Shown: one piece after another, positions 12,471 through 14,648 of the stretch | How the letters are laid out: each line of letters begins with the position of its first letter | How positions within the stretch are numbered: the stretch's first letter is position 1 | Notes under the pieces: generated by a model | Seen by the model: only the letters and a program-made list of their open reading frames with translations | Told to the model about the DNA's origin: nothing | Databases searched by the model: none | Program-made: the position numbers and the translations under genes | From: an uncultured Prevotellaceae bacterium | GTDB taxonomy: Bacteria; Bacteroidota; Bacteroidia; Bacteroidales; Bacteroidaceae | NCBI GenBank assembly: GCA_946413885.1 | Contig: CAMKMK010000034.1 | Coordinates: 1-14,648, forward strand | Direction: 5' to 3' | DNA length: 14,648 nucleotides

Positions 12471-14648
12471 TTACTTCACAAGAACCTTGCGACCGTTAAT
12501 GATGTTGATACCCTTCTGAACTTTCTGCAGTTTCTGACCCATCAAGTTGTAGATGGTCTCTTTGCCTGTCAAGAGGTTAGGATTGATCTCGCTGATGCCA
12601 ACGGTTGGTTCATCCTTACCATAATACTTCAGACGGAAGTTGTCAACGCATACCCAGTCCTCGCTCACATCATTCAATTTCTTGATACCAAGAGTTACCT
12701 TACCCTGATTCTCCTCAGTGATCTGGAACTTCATGGTATTCCAATACAAGCCATTCTCGAAGTAGTCGCTGCAAGCTTGCCATGGATTGTTGGGAGCATA
12801 CATAGTACCTGATGCATCGGCTTCACCGCAACCTGGAGCCCTATTGATGCCTGCGTCAACGAGTTTAATAGGTTTCATCTCATCACCTGCATACATGTAT
12901 GCGTTGTAATTACCTGTCTCGCCCTTGAGAACTCTGGGAGCATAAATTGCCCAGCTGCCCTCACGATAGAAGCCTTGTACGCTGAAGGTGTACCATCCTG
13001 GTTTCAGGACTTCATCTTCGATTGTCTGGCTGAGGTCGAAGCCTGTTGTGTTCCAAGCTTCGAAGGCAAAGTCACCATAGTTGCCACCACGACCCCATAC
13101 GCCTGGGTTACTATCGCTGGTGGGATCGGATACACATTTACCTTTCTTTTTCCATGCATCCAGAGTCAAGCGCTGATCGAAGCCAGGATTAGAGATCAGA
13201 TAAGTAGCATCAGCAGGATTCTCAGCACTTGCGTTAGCGAAGAAGCCGTCCATCTCTGCCTTAGAGATCAGCATCCATTGGTTGGATTCGCTTGCAGGAT
13301 TAGACATGTCGACTGCGCAGACGTTATAAGTCAAAGCATAACCGCCATCCTTACCATCGCGGAAACCAAGCAGGTACTTAGAGCCATCCTCACGTTCACG
13401 ACCCAGCTGAGCCAGATTGTAAACATTCTCCTTACCTTCTACAGGAACAATCTCCCATGCCTCATCAGTGGTGCAATCCAGCCAGCCTGCCCAGTGAATG
13501 AAGTCAGCAACGCCAAGTTCGCCATTGGGACGGAAGCTTTCAATCTTGAAGCCGCCTCTGATAAAGTTACCATAGCTATCCTCGTCCACCAGCTTGAATG
13601 CGTTGGAGGTGTAGCCTACACAGTCATAAGCACCCCACTGGTCACCACCAGTCAGGAATGCCTTCTCACCTACGTTGTAGAAGAAGTATTCGCCACCAGC
13701 TTCAGGCTTAGAACCTACGAAGGTCTCTGTGCGACGCTCCATAGCGTTGCGTCTGCGAGCCATGCGCAGGTCATTCAGCAGAGCGTAAGTCTCAGTTGAA
13801 TTGGTAACCTGATCATACTTGCTTTCAGCATTAGCCAAAGATTCTTTTATATAACCCTTATCCTCTTTCTTGCAGATGTCAATGGTCTTCTTCAGCATAG
13901 CCAGACCTTCTTCACTTGCCAGAATGGTGGTGATGTTCTCCTTCAAATCTCTTGCATAGCCCTTCAATTGGAATGCATCCTTGGTGCTTGCCAGCTTAGC
14001 CTGTGCGTCAGCTACCAAAGCGTTCAATCTGGAGCTCATGATCTCGTTCAGAGACGTAGCTGTGCCAGCCAGAGCGATTGCATCCTCGATCTCTTGTCTG
14101 ATCTTGTCATAGTTTACACCACGACCGCCAGTGGGTTCATCCTGACCGTAGTAAGTCAGACGGAAGTTATCCACTGCTACCCAGTTGCCATACTTGTTGG
14201 CATCGTTCTTCACGCCAATCAGGATATAACCTCTGTTCTCTTCTGTTACTTGGAACTTGATGGTGTTCCAGTAAAGGCCGTTCTCGAAGTAGCTGTTGGT
14301 TGAGTCAAACAGGTTATCGCTTGCCCAAGCCTGACCAGTACCATCCAGACGACCGATGCCAGGAACTTTGTTGATACCATCGCCAAAGTCGCACAAAGGA
14401 ACGTTGACCTCACCGTTATATACATAGAGGTATGCGTCTCTGCGTGGAGTCTCACCAGCCAGATACATGGCTACGTGATCGTCATAGGTACCATCACGAT
14501 AGTATCCCTGAACGTCAAGTGTGTACCAACCTGGCTGAATGACATCGTCGTATATCTCTTGTTGCAGTTCAGCTGTATTGGTGTTCCAAGCCTCGAATGC
14601 GAAGTCGTTGTTGTCTGCACCACGATTCCATACGCCCAAGCCTACACC
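12471..14648 (-). CDS. large secreted protein with duplicated domain and T9SS tail, C-terminal part
   Basis: The frame is open through the right window edge. The TTG at 14637-14639 is internal, not a start, since in-frame codons (G-V-G) continue beyond it; so the N-terminus is missing. About 726 residues are visible. Two related ~170-residue domains (14124-14636 and 12597-13103) each run from GVW to DEPT and share FAFEAWNT, YFENGLYWNT and VDNFRL. Between them lies a charged helical stretch (about 14110-13740), then a Tyr/Trp/Gly-rich segment (YFFYNVGEKAFLTGG, later KYLLGFRDGKDGGYALTYN) that faintly recalls beta-trefoil binding domains. The last ~27 residues (IYNLMGQKLQ, then INIINGRKVLVK) form a type A T9SS sorting domain, so the protein should be at the cell surface or released. 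No catalytic motif was recognised. Glycan or protein binding is a guess. A strong terminator follows the stop. Confidence 0.88.
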   Translation of the reverse strand, partial: GVGLGVWNRGADNNDFAFEAWNTNTAELQQEIYDDVIQPGWYTLDVQGYYRDGTYDDHVAMYLAGETPRRDAYLYVYNGEVNVPLCDFGDGINKVPGIGRLDGTGQAWASDNLFDSTNSYFENGLYWNTIKFQVTEENRGYILIGVKNDANKYGNWVAVDNFRLTYYGQDEPTGGRGVNYDKIRQEIEDAIALAGTATSLNEIMSSRLNALVADAQAKLASTKDAFQLKGYARDLKENITTILASEEGLAMLKKTIDICKKEDKGYIKESLANAESKYDQVTNSTETYALLNDLRMARRRNAMERRTETFVGSKPEAGGEYFFYNVGEKAFLTGGDQWGAYDCVGYTSNAFKLVDEDSYGNFIRGGFKIESFRPNGELGVADFIHWAGWLDCTTDEAWEIVPVEGKENVYNLAQLGREREDGSKYLLGFRDGKDGGYALTYNVCAVDMSNPASESNQWMLISKAEMDGFFANASAENPADATYLISNPGFDQRLTLDAWKKKGKCVSDPTSDSNPGVWGRGGNYGDFAFEAWNTTGFDLSQTIEDEVLKPGWYTFSVQGFYREGSWAIYAPRVLKGETGNYNAYMYAGDEMKPIKLVDAGINRAPGCGEADASGTMYAPNNPWQACSDYFENGLYWNTMKFQITEENQGKVTLGIKKLNDVSEDWVCVDNFRLKYYGKDEPTVGISEINPNLLTGKETIYNLMGQKLQKVQKGINIINGRKVLVK
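12597..13103 (-). repeat. domain copy B of the secreted protein (169 codons)
   Basis: It runs from GVWGRG to DEPTVG and ends directly before the T9SS-type tail. The blocks shared with copy A are in the same order and spacing, apart from small length differences in the middle. Confidence 0.85.
14124..14636 (-). repeat. domain copy A of the secreted protein (171 codons)
   Basis: It runs from GVWNRG to DEPTGG. It shares with copy B the blocks FAFEAWNT, PGWYT..VQG.YR.G, YFENGLYWNT, KFQ.TEEN and VDNFRL.YYG.DEPT. The copies are clearly homologous but well diverged, so the duplication is old. The pattern suggests a beta-sandwich binding module; the fold is inference. Confidence 0.85.

Noticed and set aside
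12975..13799. 274-codon open frame on the plus strand
   Set aside because: It is antisense to the duplicated-domain secreted protein, whose two domain copies confirm the minus-strand frame.
14637..14639. TTG as a possible start codon of the surface-protein gene
   Set aside because: It falls a few codons into copy A, upstream in-frame codons continue to the edge, and no signal peptide follows; the gene extends beyond the window.

Overview
The window looks like chromosomal DNA of a Bacteroidota bacterium of the order Bacteroidales, most likely Prevotella-like. The grounds are: several promoters of the TTTG / TAnnTTTG type used by the Bacteroidota primary sigma factor; type IX secretion (T9SS) C-terminal sorting tails; M6-type secreted metallopeptidases; a DUF5687-type ABC permease; a DUF5063 protein; and the gene set ftsK-lolA-trxB. 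Genus assignment is inference. No mobile element, CRISPR array or phage gene is visible.

Layout. (1) Positions 1-2721: two tandem, paralogous M6 metallopeptidase genes on the minus strand. The downstream one is cut by the window edge. (2) Positions 2738-2920: a plus-strand tRNA-Ala(GGC) with its own promoter and a terminator hairpin, back to back with the peptidase promoter. (3) Positions 3012-9557: a tight five-gene minus-strand run with gaps of 21-38 bp, in transcription order ftsK, lolA, trxB, a DUF5687-like ABC permease and an ABC ATPase. It serves chromosome segregation, lipoprotein transport, thiol redox and export. (4) Positions 9602-11994: a divergent plus-strand operon of three housekeeping genes (DUF5063 protein, DEDDy 3'-5' exonuclease, RlmI-type 23S rRNA m5C methyltransferase) whose reading frames overlap by about 30 bp at each junction. 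(5) Positions 11995-12470: a 476-bp gap with no convincing protein gene. It holds a near-consensus promoter followed about 45 bp later by an intrinsic terminator, so it probably encodes a short RNA of roughly 65 nt, and also the terminator of the next gene. (6) Positions 12471-14648: the C-terminal part of a large secreted minus-strand protein with two copies of a ~170-residue domain, a helical spacer and a T9SS-type tail.

The protein-coding content is mostly ordinary core genome. The least explained items are the predicted short RNA at about 12115-12180, the duplicated-domain surface protein, the peptidase tandem and the exporter appended to the ftsK-lolA-trxB run.
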